From contig JBCCGT010000015.1 of NCBI GenBank assembly GCA_039029135.1, forward strand, positions 1-64,000: DNA of 64,000 nucleotides. The letters run 5' to 3'. The stretch comes from JALZVT01 sp039029135. GTDB taxonomy: Bacteria; Pseudomonadota; Gammaproteobacteria; Pseudomonadales; Azotimanducaceae. The notes under the pieces were generated by a model, which saw only the letters and a program-made list of their open reading frames with translations, was not told the DNA's origin and ran no database searches. The position numbers and the translations under genes are program-made. Numbering within the stretch: the first letter of the stretch is position 1; each line of letters opens with the position of its first letter. Positions 53,395 through 62,607 of the stretch are shown here, in pieces.

Positions 53395-55079
53395 GTCCGG
53401 GCGTCGGCCAACCGGGCTTGCTGCCAGAAGACGAGCTGGCGCAAGAGCCGCAGGCGCCTGATCTGCTGGACTCTGTCACCGCGCTGCATTCCTGCCAGAC
53501 CAGCGAAGAGCTGCTCGACAATCTCGCGCACTATCTGAGTACCGCCGGCTGCAGCGGCCACGCCGTGCTGCTGGAGCAGGCGGGCGAGAACCATCACTGG
53601 GCGCTGTGCTCCAGCCTGCCTGATATCGATGCGCGCGCGGGCGTCGTCGATCTTGGGCGCTTCGACGCCTACAGCGCCGTGCCGCTGCTGGTGAACCGCC
53701 AGCGGCTCGGTACCGTCCTGATCGACGCGCTAGCACCCGCACAGGCCGACACGATCGGCACGCTGCTGAGCCACTTCGCGATCGCGCTGTTCCGCCACCA
53801 GATCGACGACGAGCGCCAGCGGCGCCACCGGCTGGACGCCGCAAAGCTCGGATCGCTCACGCAGATCTCGGGCGTCCTGAGCGAGCTGTCGCTGGATAAG
53901 GTGCTGGCGAAGCTGATGGAACTGGCCATCACGACGGTCGGCGGCGAGGTCGGCTGTATCGCCCTTGCGGACGCGCCGGATGCGGCCGTCAGGGTCGTGA
54001 CGGAGTGGGGCTTCGGCCAGGACATGCTCGACGCGCTGCGCCTGACCGACGGCCAGTCGCTCGTCGAGGTGGTGGCGCGCGAACGGCTCCTGAGCATCAG
54101 CCGCTGCGCGGCGGACTTCGAGGAATTCGAGCAGGTCGAGCTGTTGGACGCCTTGACGACCATGGTCGTGGTGCCGCTCGCGACGCACAAGGGCCACCCG
54201 GGCTGCGTCCTGATCGCCAACGCGACGGCGCTGGAGGACACCGACATTGAGCTGCTGCGCATGATTACCGAGCTGTCGAGTTCGGCCATCGACAACGCGC
54301 TGCTGCACCAGGACACGCTCGACAAGGAGGCCCTGCGCCAGCAGCTCGAAATCGCAGGCAACATCCAGCAGGCGCTCTTGCCGACCGACGCACCGGAACT
54401 TGAGGGCGCGGTCATCGCCGGCCTGAATCTGTCCTGCGACGAATCGGGCGGCGACTTCTTCGACCACCTCGCGCTCGACGAACACAACGTCACCTTCGTG
54501 CTGGGCGACGCGACGGGCCACGGCATCGGCGCGGCGCTGATCGCGACAACGCTGCGCGCCAGCCTGCGCGCACTCACCGGACTGACGCCGCAACCGGGCC
54601 TCGACCTCGCCGATCGACTCGGCGAACTCAACACGCTGGCAGAAGAAGATCTGCCAGACGACAAGTTCATGACGCTGTTTTTCGGTCAGTACGATGCGGC
54701 CAGCCGCACGCTCAACTACGCAAGCGCCGGGCACGAGCCGCCGATGTTGCTGTATCGGGCGGCGAGTCAGGCGTGCGAGTACCTGGAGGCAACCGGCCTG
54801 CCGCTCGGCATGTTCGCCGGCATGCCCTACGACAACGTGGAGGGACTGGCCATCGAGGCCGGCGACATCATGCTCGTCATGACCGACGGGGTAACCGAGG
54901 CGGAGAAGGCGGACGGCGAACAGTTCGGCAAGGAACGCATCGAGGCATTCGTGCGGGCAAACGCCGCACTCGCACCACGCGAATTGATACGCGCGCTCGC
55001 CGATCATGTGTTCGAGTACATGGACGGTCACCCGCAGAACGACGACATCACGCTGCTATGCCTGAAGGCGGACGGCTGA
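53391..55079 (+). CDS. GAF-domain SpoIIE-type PP2C phosphatase
   Basis: Protein of 562 residues. Two GAF-like sensor regions (about 25-150 and 165-310) precede a SpoIIE/RsbU phosphatase domain. The phosphatase signature ELEGAVIAGLNLSCDESGGDFFDH gives the first metal Asp, GDATGHGIGAALIATTL the second, and MTDGVTEAEKADGEQFG the third. The start GTG overlaps the HDOD gene stop. Such enzymes usually dephosphorylate an anti-sigma antagonist, but no STAS or anti-sigma gene is next to it. Confidence 0.9.
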   Translation: MSPGVGQPGLLPEDELAQEPQAPDLLDSVTALHSCQTSEELLDNLAHYLSTAGCSGHAVLLEQAGENHHWALCSSLPDIDARAGVVDLGRFDAYSAVPLLVNRQRLGTVLIDALAPAQADTIGTLLSHFAIALFRHQIDDERQRRHRLDAAKLGSLTQISGVLSELSLDKVLAKLMELAITTVGGEVGCIALADAPDAAVRVVTEWGFGQDMLDALRLTDGQSLVEVVARERLLSISRCAADFEEFEQVELLDALTTMVVVPLATHKGHPGCVLIANATALEDTDIELLRMITELSSSAIDNALLHQDTLDKEALRQQLEIAGNIQQALLPTDAPELEGAVIAGLNLSCDESGGDFFDHLALDEHNVTFVLGDATGHGIGAALIATTLRASLRALTGLTPQPGLDLADRLGELNTLAEEDLPDDKFMTLFFGQYDAASRTLNYASAGHEPPMLLYRAASQACEYLEATGLPLGMFAGMPYDNVEGLAIEAGDIMLVMTDGVTEAEKADGEQFGKERIEAFVRANAALAPRELIRALADHVFEYMDGHPQNDDITLLCLKADG

Positions 55080-55196
55080 GGCAGAGACGGCAGCATTTCA
55101 CTGTTCACATTTGCGGCCAGCGCGTGCCAGGCTGAGCGCTGGCGCTCCTGATAGCAGCAGCCGATAATCCGTCGCCTGCTCGCACAGGAATCTCGC

Positions 55197-56201
55197 ATGT
55201 CGTCCGTTCCCACCATCCTCAGCGGTATCGCGCCGTCCGGAGCGCTCACGCTGGGCAACTACCTGGGTGCTATCCGCAACTGGATCGCCATGCAGGACGA
55301 CCACGAGTGCTACTACGTGCTGGTCGACATGCACGCGATCACGGTGCGCCAGGATCCGGAGACGTTCGCCGCGCGCTGCCTCGACTTCGTCGCCATGTAT
55401 CTCGCCTGCGGCATCGATCCGCAGCGCAGCGCGATCTTCATCCAGTCGCACGTGCCGCAGCACGCAGAGCTCGCCTGGACGCTGAACTGCTACACGGCGA
55501 TGGGCGAACTGAATCGGATGACGCAGTTCAAGGACAAGAGCTCACGCCACACCGACAACATCAACGCAGGACTGTTTACCTATCCCGTGTTGATGGCCGC
55601 AGACATACTGCTATACCAGGCGACCGCGGTGCCGGTAGGGGACGATCAGAAACAGCATCTCGAGCTGACGCGTAACGTCGCACAGCGATTCAACGGTCTG
55701 TACGGCGAGGTGTTCACCGTTCCGGAGCCGCACATCCCCACGGTCGCCGCCCGCGTAATGAGCCTGCAGGAACCCACGAAAAAGATGTCGAAGTCGGATA
55801 CGACCGAGACGAACATCATCACGCTGCTCGACGAGCCCAAACGCATGGCGCGCAAGATCAAGCGCGCGGTCACCGACAGCGACAACGAGATTCGCTACGG
55901 CGACGATAAGCCCGGCGTCTCCAATCTGCTGTCTATCTCATCCGCCATTACCGGCCAGTCGATCGAGGCTTTAGTCGCAAGCTATACAGGTCAGGGGTAC
56001 GGCAAGCTCAAAGGCGACGTGGCCGAGCAGGTCGTGGACCTCTTGACGCCAGTGCAAGAACGCTACCGCGCGATTCGCGAGGATCAGGCGGGTCTGGAGA
56101 CCATCCTCGCCGCCGGCGCGGAACGGGCGCGCGAACGCGCACAGGCCACGCTGAGCGCCGTCTACGACGCCATCGGCTTCGTACCGGCGGTCCGTCGATA
56201 G
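55197..56201 (+). CDS. trpS: Tryptophanyl-tRNA synthetase
   Basis: Class I aminoacyl-tRNA synthetase of 334 residues that charges tRNA-Trp. The HIGH-like motif is APSGALTLGNYLGAI and the KMSKS motif appears as TKKMSKSD. YPVLMAADILLYQATAVPVGDDQ is the tryptophan-specific region. The ATG at 55197 fits the family start. It stands alone between the SpoIIE phosphatase and a convergent VOC gene. Confidence 0.97.
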   Translation: MSSVPTILSGIAPSGALTLGNYLGAIRNWIAMQDDHECYYVLVDMHAITVRQDPETFAARCLDFVAMYLACGIDPQRSAIFIQSHVPQHAELAWTLNCYTAMGELNRMTQFKDKSSRHTDNINAGLFTYPVLMAADILLYQATAVPVGDDQKQHLELTRNVAQRFNGLYGEVFTVPEPHIPTVAARVMSLQEPTKKMSKSDTTETNIITLLDEPKRMARKIKRAVTDSDNEIRYGDDKPGVSNLLSISSAITGQSIEALVASYTGQGYGKLKGDVAEQVVDLLTPVQERYRAIREDQAGLETILAAGAERARERAQATLSAVYDAIGFVPAVRR

Positions 56202-56235
56202 TCGAGCTAGCGCAGCACAGGATCGCCGCAGGCTT

Positions 56236-56601
56236 TCAGCCCGCAGCGTCCTGGCGCAGATCGAAACTATTGCCCTCGCTATCCAGAAAGCTCGCGACAC
56301 GCACCGGGACATGCTCGTTCGGCTCGCGCAGGGTGACGAGCCGGCCGCCACCGCGCTCGATGCGCGCCTGCACGGGCTCGATTTGTTCGACGCGAAAACT
56401 GATGCCCGCGTGCGGCAGCACCGATTCGGGTGTTTGCGGCGATAGTATGTGCAGCGCGAGGGTGATGGAGCCGAAGTCGAGTGTCGACCAGCCGGGCGAT
56501 TCGAAGGTCGCATCCACTTCGAAGACGTCGCGATAAAACCGCAGCGCTCGCTGCATGTCATGGACGTAGTGAATCATCAGGGGGTCATTGGCGATGGTCA
56601 C
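56236..56601 (-). CDS. VOC-family (glyoxalase/bleomycin-resistance-like) protein
   Basis: Two-repeat VOC protein of 121 residues. MIHYVHDMQRALRFYRDVF begins the first beta-alpha-beta unit with a His metal ligand, and VASFLDSEGNSFDLRQ ends the second with a Glu-type position. Many such proteins bind metal and small ligands. The GTG at 56601 has a gggaggat ribosome site; an upstream ATG at 56643 adds hydrophobic residues that do not fit the fold. Confidence 0.83.
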   Translation of the reverse strand: MTIANDPLMIHYVHDMQRALRFYRDVFEVDATFESPGWSTLDFGSITLALHILSPQTPESVLPHAGISFRVEQIEPVQARIERGGGRLVTLREPNEHVPVRVASFLDSEGNSFDLRQDAAG

Positions 56602-56666
56602 GAATCCTCCCGCTCGTGGTAAAACGACCACCAGAATAAACAAATCCGCATACCGCTGAACGCGCC

Positions 56667-57341
56667 ATGCAAAGCAAACAGAACCCGACAGAGCATGTAC
56701 CGGCCGGCGAGTTCCAGGGCTGGTACATCGCGACTACGGCACCAGGCCGCGGCGAAGGCAGCCCGCCGGGTGACGTGCCGTGCGGGTCGTGCAATGCCTG
56801 CTGCCGCAGCAGCTACTTCATCCACGTCTCGCCCGAGGACAGCGCCGCGCGCGCCGCGATCCCGCCGGAGCTGCTGTTCGACGCTCCGGGTCTGCCGGGT
56901 CATCAGGTGCTGGGCTACAACGAGCGCGGCGAGTGCCCGATGCTCGAGGCCGGTCAGTGCAGCATCTACCCGGCGCGCCCGGAGACCTGTAGACGCTATG
57001 ACTGCCGCGTTTTCGCGGCCACGGGTCTGACGACCGGCGACGAGCGCAAGCTCGAGGTTGACGCACGGGTTCGCCGGTGGCGCTTCGATCTCGAGACCGA
57101 GCGCGCACGCAGTCTGTTCGCTCAGGCGCGGGCAGCCGCGCGCCAGTTGGCGGACGCGCCCGGGGCCTTCCCTGCTGACTTCGTGCCGCGCAACAACACA
57201 CAGCTCGCGATGCTGGCGCTCGAACTCGCACCGGCGGTCGATCTGGCGCGCTGGGACCGGATGAGCGACACACAGCGGGCGCAGGCGCTGATCGGCGCCG
57301 CAAAGGCCGATGCGACAATCGCCAGCGGCGCTTCAGCATGA
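56667..57341 (+). CDS. YkgJ-type cysteine-cluster protein
   Basis: Protein of 224 residues. The cysteine cluster reads PCGSCNACCRSSYF, followed by GECPMLEAGQCSIYPARPET and CRRYDCRVF, as in YkgJ/CxxCxxCC zinc- or iron-sulfur-binding proteins. The role of the family is unknown to me. The stop overlaps the methyltransferase ATG as ATGA, so the two are coupled. Confidence 0.85.
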   Translation: MQSKQNPTEHVPAGEFQGWYIATTAPGRGEGSPPGDVPCGSCNACCRSSYFIHVSPEDSAARAAIPPELLFDAPGLPGHQVLGYNERGECPMLEAGQCSIYPARPETCRRYDCRVFAATGLTTGDERKLEVDARVRRWRFDLETERARSLFAQARAAARQLADAPGAFPADFVPRNNTQLAMLALELAPAVDLARWDRMSDTQRAQALIGAAKADATIASGASA

Positions 57342-58117
57342 GCGCCGACGATCATGTGCTGGAGAATCGGCGCTACTGGGACGGCATGGCAGACGATTGG
57401 GTCGCGGCCGGCGAGCGCAGTTGGGCAGCGGCCGAGCCAAGCTGGGGGATCTGGGGCCTGCCGGAGGCAGAGCTTACGCTGCTGCCGGCAGACATGCGGG
57501 GCTGGAGGGCCGTGGAACTCGGCTGCGGCACCGGCTATGTCAGCGCCTGGATGTGCCGTCGCGGCGCACGCGTCATCGGTTTGGACAACTCCGCACGCCA
57601 GCTGGCGACCGCGATCGGTCTGCGCGCGCGGCACGCGCAGTCGCCACACTTCATACAGGCCAATGCCGAGCAACTGCCGCTGCCGAGTGGGGCGTTCGAC
57701 TTTGCGTTCAGCGAATACGGCGCCGCGATCTGGTGCGACCCCTATCGCTGGCTGCCTGAGGCCCATCGCGTGCTGCGCCCCGGCGGCCTGCTGACGTTTT
57801 TCGGCAATCACCCCCTCGCCATGCTGTGCATGCCGCCGAGCGGCGACGCCGCACAGCGGATGCTGCATCGACGCTATGAGGATCTGTATCGCCAGGACTG
57901 GACTCAGGTAGAGATAGAGCCGGGCGGCATCGAGTTCAACCTGCCACATGGCAAGTGGCTCGCGCTGTTCCGAGAACTGGGCTTCGAGGTCCTCGACTAT
58001 CTGGAGCTAACGGCACCACCGGATGGCGGCACCGAGAAGTTCGGCATCCCCTACGAGTGGGCGCGCCGTTGGCCGGCCGAGCACGCGTGGAAGCTGCGTA
58101 AGACGGACGCCGGCTAG
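57338..58117 (+). CDS. Class I SAM-dependent methyltransferase
   Basis: Methyltransferase of 259 residues. Motif I reads AVELGCGTGYVSAWM, followed by VIGLDNSARQLATA and the post-motif FDFAFSEYGAAIWCDPYRWL, all fitting the Methyltransf_11/25 fold. The substrate is unknown. Translation is coupled to the YkgJ-type protein. It converges with the PhyH gene, overlapping by four bases. Confidence 0.9.
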   Translation: MSADDHVLENRRYWDGMADDWVAAGERSWAAAEPSWGIWGLPEAELTLLPADMRGWRAVELGCGTGYVSAWMCRRGARVIGLDNSARQLATAIGLRARHAQSPHFIQANAEQLPLPSGAFDFAFSEYGAAIWCDPYRWLPEAHRVLRPGGLLTFFGNHPLAMLCMPPSGDAAQRMLHRRYEDLYRQDWTQVEIEPGGIEFNLPHGKWLALFRELGFEVLDYLELTAPPDGGTEKFGIPYEWARRWPAEHAWKLRKTDAG

Positions 58118-59124
58118 CTCACCTGCAGGTTCTGCGTCGCCGCGAACGCCTCCGGGTACGTGTCGCTCGCGCTCTGCAGCGCCTCGCTCCAGTCGCGCCA
58201 CATCGGCGCGTCCGCAGGCGCCTGCCGCGCCTCATCGAGATCGGTGCGACAGAAGTCGTAGAGCACAGCCTGACGAATCACGCTGGAGTAGTTGTGGCCG
58301 GCCATGTGGGCAGTGCGGTGATGCCAGAACACGACGTCGCCACTCTTGCCGTGGCAGTCGACCGGCGGCGTGTCGGCGACGATCCGCTCGAGCTCCTCGA
58401 GATAGGCTTCGGTGTGCACGATGCCTTTGTAGCTGGGCAGATGATCGTAGTAGGGGATGCGCGGCTGGTCGTAGCGCAAGGCGAAGGTCGGATAGAGCCG
58501 TCGATGCGACCCCGGCCAGACCTTGAACGCGCCGCCATCGGGCGGCACGTCGTCAATGAGTCCGACCACCCCCAGATTGAACGGATGGCCGTCCGTGTGG
58601 GCGGCGTCCGGCTCGCGCGGACGATCGCCGTAGGGCAGCGTGCAGTAGATGCCACGCACGCCCTCGTTATCGAGCGCCGGATCGACCGGGCCACCCGGCC
58701 AGGCCGGCCCCTGTCGTCCCATCGTGGAACCACCCACCTTCGGGGGCTGCAAAGTACCCGGACCCAGCAGCGCCTCCGCGATGCCGCGCAGGCGTTCGCT
58801 GAAGACGAGATCGATGAGCAGCCGCTCGGTTCCCGCGCTGCGCAGCTGCCAGCGATAGCCGTCGCGCAGATCCTGTACATCCAGCTGGCGATCCGCATCG
58901 CTGAACGGGCCGACGTGCGTGGTGGCATCGTCGCGACGCAGGTCGCTCTGCGCCGGCAGCGAAGACCACAGTCGCTCGCGCGTGCGCGCGCACAGCTCGG
59001 CATTGAGCGCATTGCGAACGATCAGATAGCCGTTGCGTTTGAAAAAGCCAAGCTCGTCCGGCGACAGCGCGTTGGATCCCGGCGCACCTGCGGCAGATTG
59101 AGGGTCGACGGTCGGATCAGTCAT
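58114..59124 (-). CDS. Phytanoyl-CoA dioxygenase family protein (PhyH)
   Basis: Non-haem Fe(II)/2-oxoglutarate oxygenase of 336 residues. The iron motif HTDGHPFNLG supplies the His-x-Asp pair, and the distal His probably lies in VVFWHHRTAHMAGHNYS. LSPDELGFFKRNGYLIVRNAL is the family opening. Hydroxylation of a small lipid or secondary metabolite is expected. It is nine bases upstream of nothing obvious; the DUF1295 gene precedes it on the same strand. Confidence 0.88.
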   Translation of the reverse strand: MTDPTVDPQSAAGAPGSNALSPDELGFFKRNGYLIVRNALNAELCARTRERLWSSLPAQSDLRRDDATTHVGPFSDADRQLDVQDLRDGYRWQLRSAGTERLLIDLVFSERLRGIAEALLGPGTLQPPKVGGSTMGRQGPAWPGGPVDPALDNEGVRGIYCTLPYGDRPREPDAAHTDGHPFNLGVVGLIDDVPPDGGAFKVWPGSHRRLYPTFALRYDQPRIPYYDHLPSYKGIVHTEAYLEELERIVADTPPVDCHGKSGDVVFWHHRTAHMAGHNYSSVIRQAVLYDFCRTDLDEARQAPADAPMWRDWSEALQSASDTYPEAFAATQNLQVS

Positions 59125-59132
59125 CGCGGCAG

Positions 59133-60020
59133 CTAGCCCGCCGCAGCGACACGCTTCGGCGGGGACAACAACAGCACCGGCGTGTGCGCGACGTATTCCT
59201 CATAAGCGGGGTCGCCACCCCAGCGTTTCTTGGCGCGACTCTCGAGCAGCGGCACGCCGCTAACGTGACGCAGCAGCACGTAGACGAACAGCGGCGAGAT
59301 CAGCGCCGCAAGCTGCCAGCCGCGCAGCGCCGGATACGCCAGCATGCAGATGCCCGCCCACAGCAGTATTTCGCCGAAGTAATTGGGATGCCGGCTCCAG
59401 GACCACAGCCCGCTCGTGATAAACCGCCCGTCGTTGATCGCATCGGCGCGGAACGCGCGCTTCTGGCGGTCCGCGATGACCTCAATCGCGAAACCGGCAA
59501 GCCACATCGCGAGGCCTATCGCCGCGAGCCCGCCGAGGGGCGCGCTGTGCACGCTCGTCATCGCGGCCAGCCCCGCGGCGAACGTAATCGAGATCCACGC
59601 CGCCTGCAGGTTCCACACCATGAAGAAACGCAGAAAGCTGGGCTTCAGTCGATCGAAGCGGCCGTCCGAACCATCGGCCCTGACGCGCATGAACAGGAAG
59701 CTGCCCAGACGCGCGGCCCAGACGATCACGAGCGCCCCAATGAGCAGTGAGCGCGGCTCGCCGTTGCCGAGCAGCAGCCCGAAACCCGCGAGAAACGCGT
59801 ATGTGACGCTGCCCGTCAGGTCGAAGTAGTGCTCCGTCTGCGCCAGGAACGACGGTACGAAGCCCACGTACTGCACGGCAAAAGCGATCGCGACGCACAG
59901 CCCGAACGCCGGCCAGCCGCCAACCAGGACGCTGCCATGGCTGCCGGCCCAGGCAATGCCGGCACCGAGCGCCATCGCGGCCGCGATGCCGACCAGAGAC
60001 TGAGTGGTGAATGAGTCCAT
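59133..60020 (-). CDS. DUF1295 / steroid 5-alpha-reductase-like membrane protein
   Basis: Integral membrane protein of 295 residues with seven or eight helices. The C-terminal SGLWSWSRHPNYFGEILLW is the diagnostic motif of the DUF1295/isoprenylcysteine-methyltransferase and steroid-reductase-like group. NAD(P)H-dependent reduction of a hydrophobic substrate is plausible. The ATG at 60020 has a gggggagc ribosome site; the longer frame adds a non-hydrophobic leader. It lies just upstream of the PhyH gene and probably shares its transcript. Confidence 0.87.
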   Translation of the reverse strand: MDSFTTQSLVGIAAAMALGAGIAWAGSHGSVLVGGWPAFGLCVAIAFAVQYVGFVPSFLAQTEHYFDLTGSVTYAFLAGFGLLLGNGEPRSLLIGALVIVWAARLGSFLFMRVRADGSDGRFDRLKPSFLRFFMVWNLQAAWISITFAAGLAAMTSVHSAPLGGLAAIGLAMWLAGFAIEVIADRQKRAFRADAINDGRFITSGLWSWSRHPNYFGEILLWAGICMLAYPALRGWQLAALISPLFVYVLLRHVSGVPLLESRAKKRWGGDPAYEEYVAHTPVLLLSPPKRVAAAG

Positions 60021-60160
60021 CGTTGCTCCCCCGCACTGTGATATCTGCCTGCCCGGTGCACACCCGAGCGCTCTGCGGGGGCAATCCCTCCCGCTCACCC
60101 TATGACCCTATGACCCGCGCGATCAAGCCCGGGTGAAGGCCTCTTTCAGTCGCAGCCGTG

Positions 60161-60805
60161 CTAGTCGATGACGGGCTGCGCGGTCGGGTCGCGCTGCATC
60201 TCGAACGCGAGTGCGATGTCCGCCTCAATCACGCGCCCCGTCGACAGCGGCGGCAGCGCATCGGGCGCGAAGAAAGCCGCCGCCAGCGTCTCGAGGCCGC
60301 CAGCGGGTTCGCCCGCCGCGACGCGCTCGCACAGAAAGAAGAGCTTGTAGAAGTCGCGTACGTCGGGCCGATAGGGGTGCCGCGCCTTGTGACGCAGCGC
60401 GATGCAACGCGTCACCCTGACGCGCAGGTTGGCTTCTTCCCAGATCTCCTTGACGACGTTTTCTGCGGCGCTAAACCCGACGTCCGCGTAGCCGCCAGGC
60501 AGCGTCCAGCAGCCGTCCGCCTTTTCCTGCACCAGCAGTATCCGATCGTCTTCGATCAGCGCGCCGCGCACGTCGATCTGCGGCGTATCGTAGCCGCGAC
60601 GATCGTCCGCCAGGAGTTCGCGCACCTCGGCCACGGGCCGGGCGGCGAGCTCGGCGAGCATCGCCGTGGCAATGCCGCGAATCTCCTCGTAGCGCTCGCG
60701 ATCGAAGGCGCTGTCACCAAAGTGCTCGCCCGTCTTCGCCAGCGCGTGCAAACGGCGCGCCCAGGCCAGCCAGGGACCTTCTGAAGAGGGATCGCGCGAG
60801 CTCAT
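60161..60805 (-). CDS. Nudix hydrolase with variant Nudix box
   Basis: Nudix protein of 214 residues with an N-terminal helical extension (about 1-60) like the Nudix_N_2 group that acts on ADP-ribose or NAD-type substrates. The box reads GYADVGFSAAENVVKEIWEE: the usual first Glu is Phe, the Arg is Lys, and the final Gly is Asn, while the metal-binding KEIWEE glutamates remain. Activity may be weakened or altered. The ATG overlaps the stop of the FG-GAP lipoprotein gene. Confidence 0.83.
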   Translation of the reverse strand: MSSRDPSSEGPWLAWARRLHALAKTGEHFGDSAFDRERYEEIRGIATAMLAELAARPVAEVRELLADDRRGYDTPQIDVRGALIEDDRILLVQEKADGCWTLPGGYADVGFSAAENVVKEIWEEANLRVRVTRCIALRHKARHPYRPDVRDFYKLFFLCERVAAGEPAGGLETLAAAFFAPDALPPLSTGRVIEADIALAFEMQRDPTAQPVID

Positions 60806-62301
60806 CGCGGTAGCGGCATCTGCTGGGAATCGACGGATCGCGCAGGTTGGAACACCGCGCGCGGCTCCTCGCTGCGAATCTGTTCCAGCCAGAACACGCC
60901 GTCGTACGGCTCGCTGTTGCCGCGCGTGCCCAGCACATCCAAATCGGCGTCACCGTCGACGTCGCGGACCAACCACTTATCGAACATACCCCGCTTGCGC
61001 CGCGAGATGTCGTGACGACGCCAGCCGTCCGCGCGCTGCTCGAACCAGCTAATGCGGCCGAGCGGATCGGCGGCGCCGACCAGCGGGCCATCGACGTCGC
61101 GCGGTCCCGCGCTGTACGCCCCGCTGAACGCATCGAGATCGCCGTCGCCATCGATGTCCGCCAGGGCGACGCTGACCAACCGGTCCGGCGCGATGCTGCC
61201 AATCTCGTGACGGCGCCACAGACCGTCGGGCGTCGCCGGCTGTGCGAGCCACACCAGCGCGTCGGGCCACTCGTTGACGACAATATCGAGCCGTCCGTCC
61301 GCGTTCATATCGGCATAGGCCATATTGAACCCAGTGATCCAGCGATTCGACGGGCGGGGATCCGCGATCGTGACGGCGTGCTCGACGAAGGCCAGCCCGC
61401 CGAGGTTTTCAAACCACAGCAGACGTCGCTCGCCGCGCGACCCCGCGACGACGTCCAGATCGCCATCGCCGTCCAGGTCGACAGGCTCGGCGTTGATTGG
61501 AATACGAACGCGGCCCAGAACCTGCTCCCGCCAGTTGCCGGGATCCAGCGGGTCCGCGCCCGGCAGATACAGCGAGATCTCGCTACGGCGGGCGGTCGCC
61601 GGATCGGGGCTTTGCTCACCCTTGTTCGCGGCAACCGCCTCGGGTCGACCGTCGCCGTCGAAATCCGCGAGGAAGGCGCGAATATAGCTGCCGCGATGCC
61701 GCGTCACGTCGATGAGCGCGCGCGGCCAGCGTGCGCGGCGCGCGGCAGCCCCACCCGGATTCTGAAAATAGACGAGATGCGCGAGTTCGCAGGCGACGAG
61801 CACATCGGGCGCGCCGTCGCCATTCACGTCCGCGATCGCCGCGTCTTCGGCCGCTGCGGCCTCTGTACCCGCAGCAAGCGTGGTATGCGTCCAGCGCTTC
61901 GGATCGGGTCCGCCCCAGCTGATACGCACGTGACCAATCAGTTCGCCGTCGTAGACCGTATCCGATTCATGCACCGCGACGATGTCAAGAAAGCCGTCGC
62001 CATCCAGATCGGCCTCGACGAGGCCATCGCTGCCGCTGAGATCGGGCAGGTCCGCACCCTGCTGGTCGATGATGTGTTCGTGCCAGGAAAGATAGCGTCC
62101 GTCCACGGCCTGCGCGACGCCGGGCGCCTGGGCAAGCGGGACGTTGCGACGCGACGCAACCGGCGCGACAGCAGGGGAAGGATCGGCGACGACGCGGGAG
62201 GGCGCGCGGGTGTCGACGCACGCGGCGAGAGCAATAGCCAGCACGGCCAGCGCCGCGGCCAGGCGCGGCGCCGACGGCGGCAAGCGACCTCGCCCGAACA
62301 A
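60802..62301 (-). CDS. FG-GAP/VCBS repeat lipoprotein
   Basis: Outer-envelope lipoprotein of 499 residues. The signal peptide ends in LAIALAAC, a lipobox with the lipidated cysteine near residue 28. At least seven FG-GAP-type calcium-binding blades follow, each with a DxDxDGxxD loop, for example DLDGDGFLDI, DVNGDGAPDV, DFDGDGRPEA, DLDGDGDLDV and DIDGDGDLDA, forming a beta-propeller. Such proteins are usually surface-exposed and adhesive. It lies 22 bases after the RRM gene and overlaps the Nudix gene. Confidence 0.88.
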   Translation of the reverse strand: MFGRGRLPPSAPRLAAALAVLAIALAACVDTRAPSRVVADPSPAVAPVASRRNVPLAQAPGVAQAVDGRYLSWHEHIIDQQGADLPDLSGSDGLVEADLDGDGFLDIVAVHESDTVYDGELIGHVRISWGGPDPKRWTHTTLAAGTEAAAAEDAAIADVNGDGAPDVLVACELAHLVYFQNPGGAAARRARWPRALIDVTRHRGSYIRAFLADFDGDGRPEAVAANKGEQSPDPATARRSEISLYLPGADPLDPGNWREQVLGRVRIPINAEPVDLDGDGDLDVVAGSRGERRLLWFENLGGLAFVEHAVTIADPRPSNRWITGFNMAYADMNADGRLDIVVNEWPDALVWLAQPATPDGLWRRHEIGSIAPDRLVSVALADIDGDGDLDAFSGAYSAGPRDVDGPLVGAADPLGRISWFEQRADGWRRHDISRRKRGMFDKWLVRDVDGDADLDVLGTRGNSEPYDGVFWLEQIRSEEPRAVFQPARSVDSQQMPLPR

Positions 62302-62323
62302 GCGCAGCGGGCGGGTCAGGCCA

Positions 62324-62575
62324 CTACCAGCGGCGACGTCTTTCGTTCGCTTCGTTCACCCGCATGGGGCGGCCGCCGAGTTCCTGGCCGTTGAGCTCTT
62401 CGATAGCGCGCTGGCCATCGGCGTCAGCCATTTCGACGAACCCAAAACCGCGCGAGCGACCCGTCTCGCGATCCGTAATGACGGTTGCGGAAGTGACGTC
62501 GCCGACCTTAGAAAAAGTGTCGGACAAATCTTGATCGGTCGTATTCCAGGGCAGGTTACCGACATAGATCTTCAT
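62324..62575 (-). CDS. RNA-recognition-motif (RRM) protein
   Basis: Single RRM of 83 residues, the size of bacterial cold-inducible Rbp proteins. RNP2 is KIYVGNLPWNT and RNP1 is RSRGFGFVEM, with the aromatic residues that stack on RNA. The basic tail ENRRRRW-like segment (EANERRRRW) ends the protein. It probably binds single-stranded RNA and may regulate its own mRNA. It has a clear promoter with an unusually long 5' UTR and a hairpin before the gagggag ribosome site. Confidence 0.92.
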   Translation of the reverse strand: MKIYVGNLPWNTTDQDLSDTFSKVGDVTSATVITDRETGRSRGFGFVEMADADGQRAIEELNGQELGGRPMRVNEANERRRRW

Positions 62576-62588
62576 ACAGACTCCCTCA

Positions 62589-62607
62589 CTCGGCGCGCCA
62601 CGCCGAG
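62589..62607 (-). other. Hairpin just upstream of the RRM ribosome site
   Basis: CTCGGCG (62589-62595) and CGCCGAG (62601-62607) form a perfect 7-bp stem with a 5-base loop. In the mRNA it ends right before the TGAGGGAG ribosome-binding sequence of the RRM gene, 13 bases from the start codon. It could act as a temperature-sensitive or self-binding translational control element. Confidence 0.55.
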
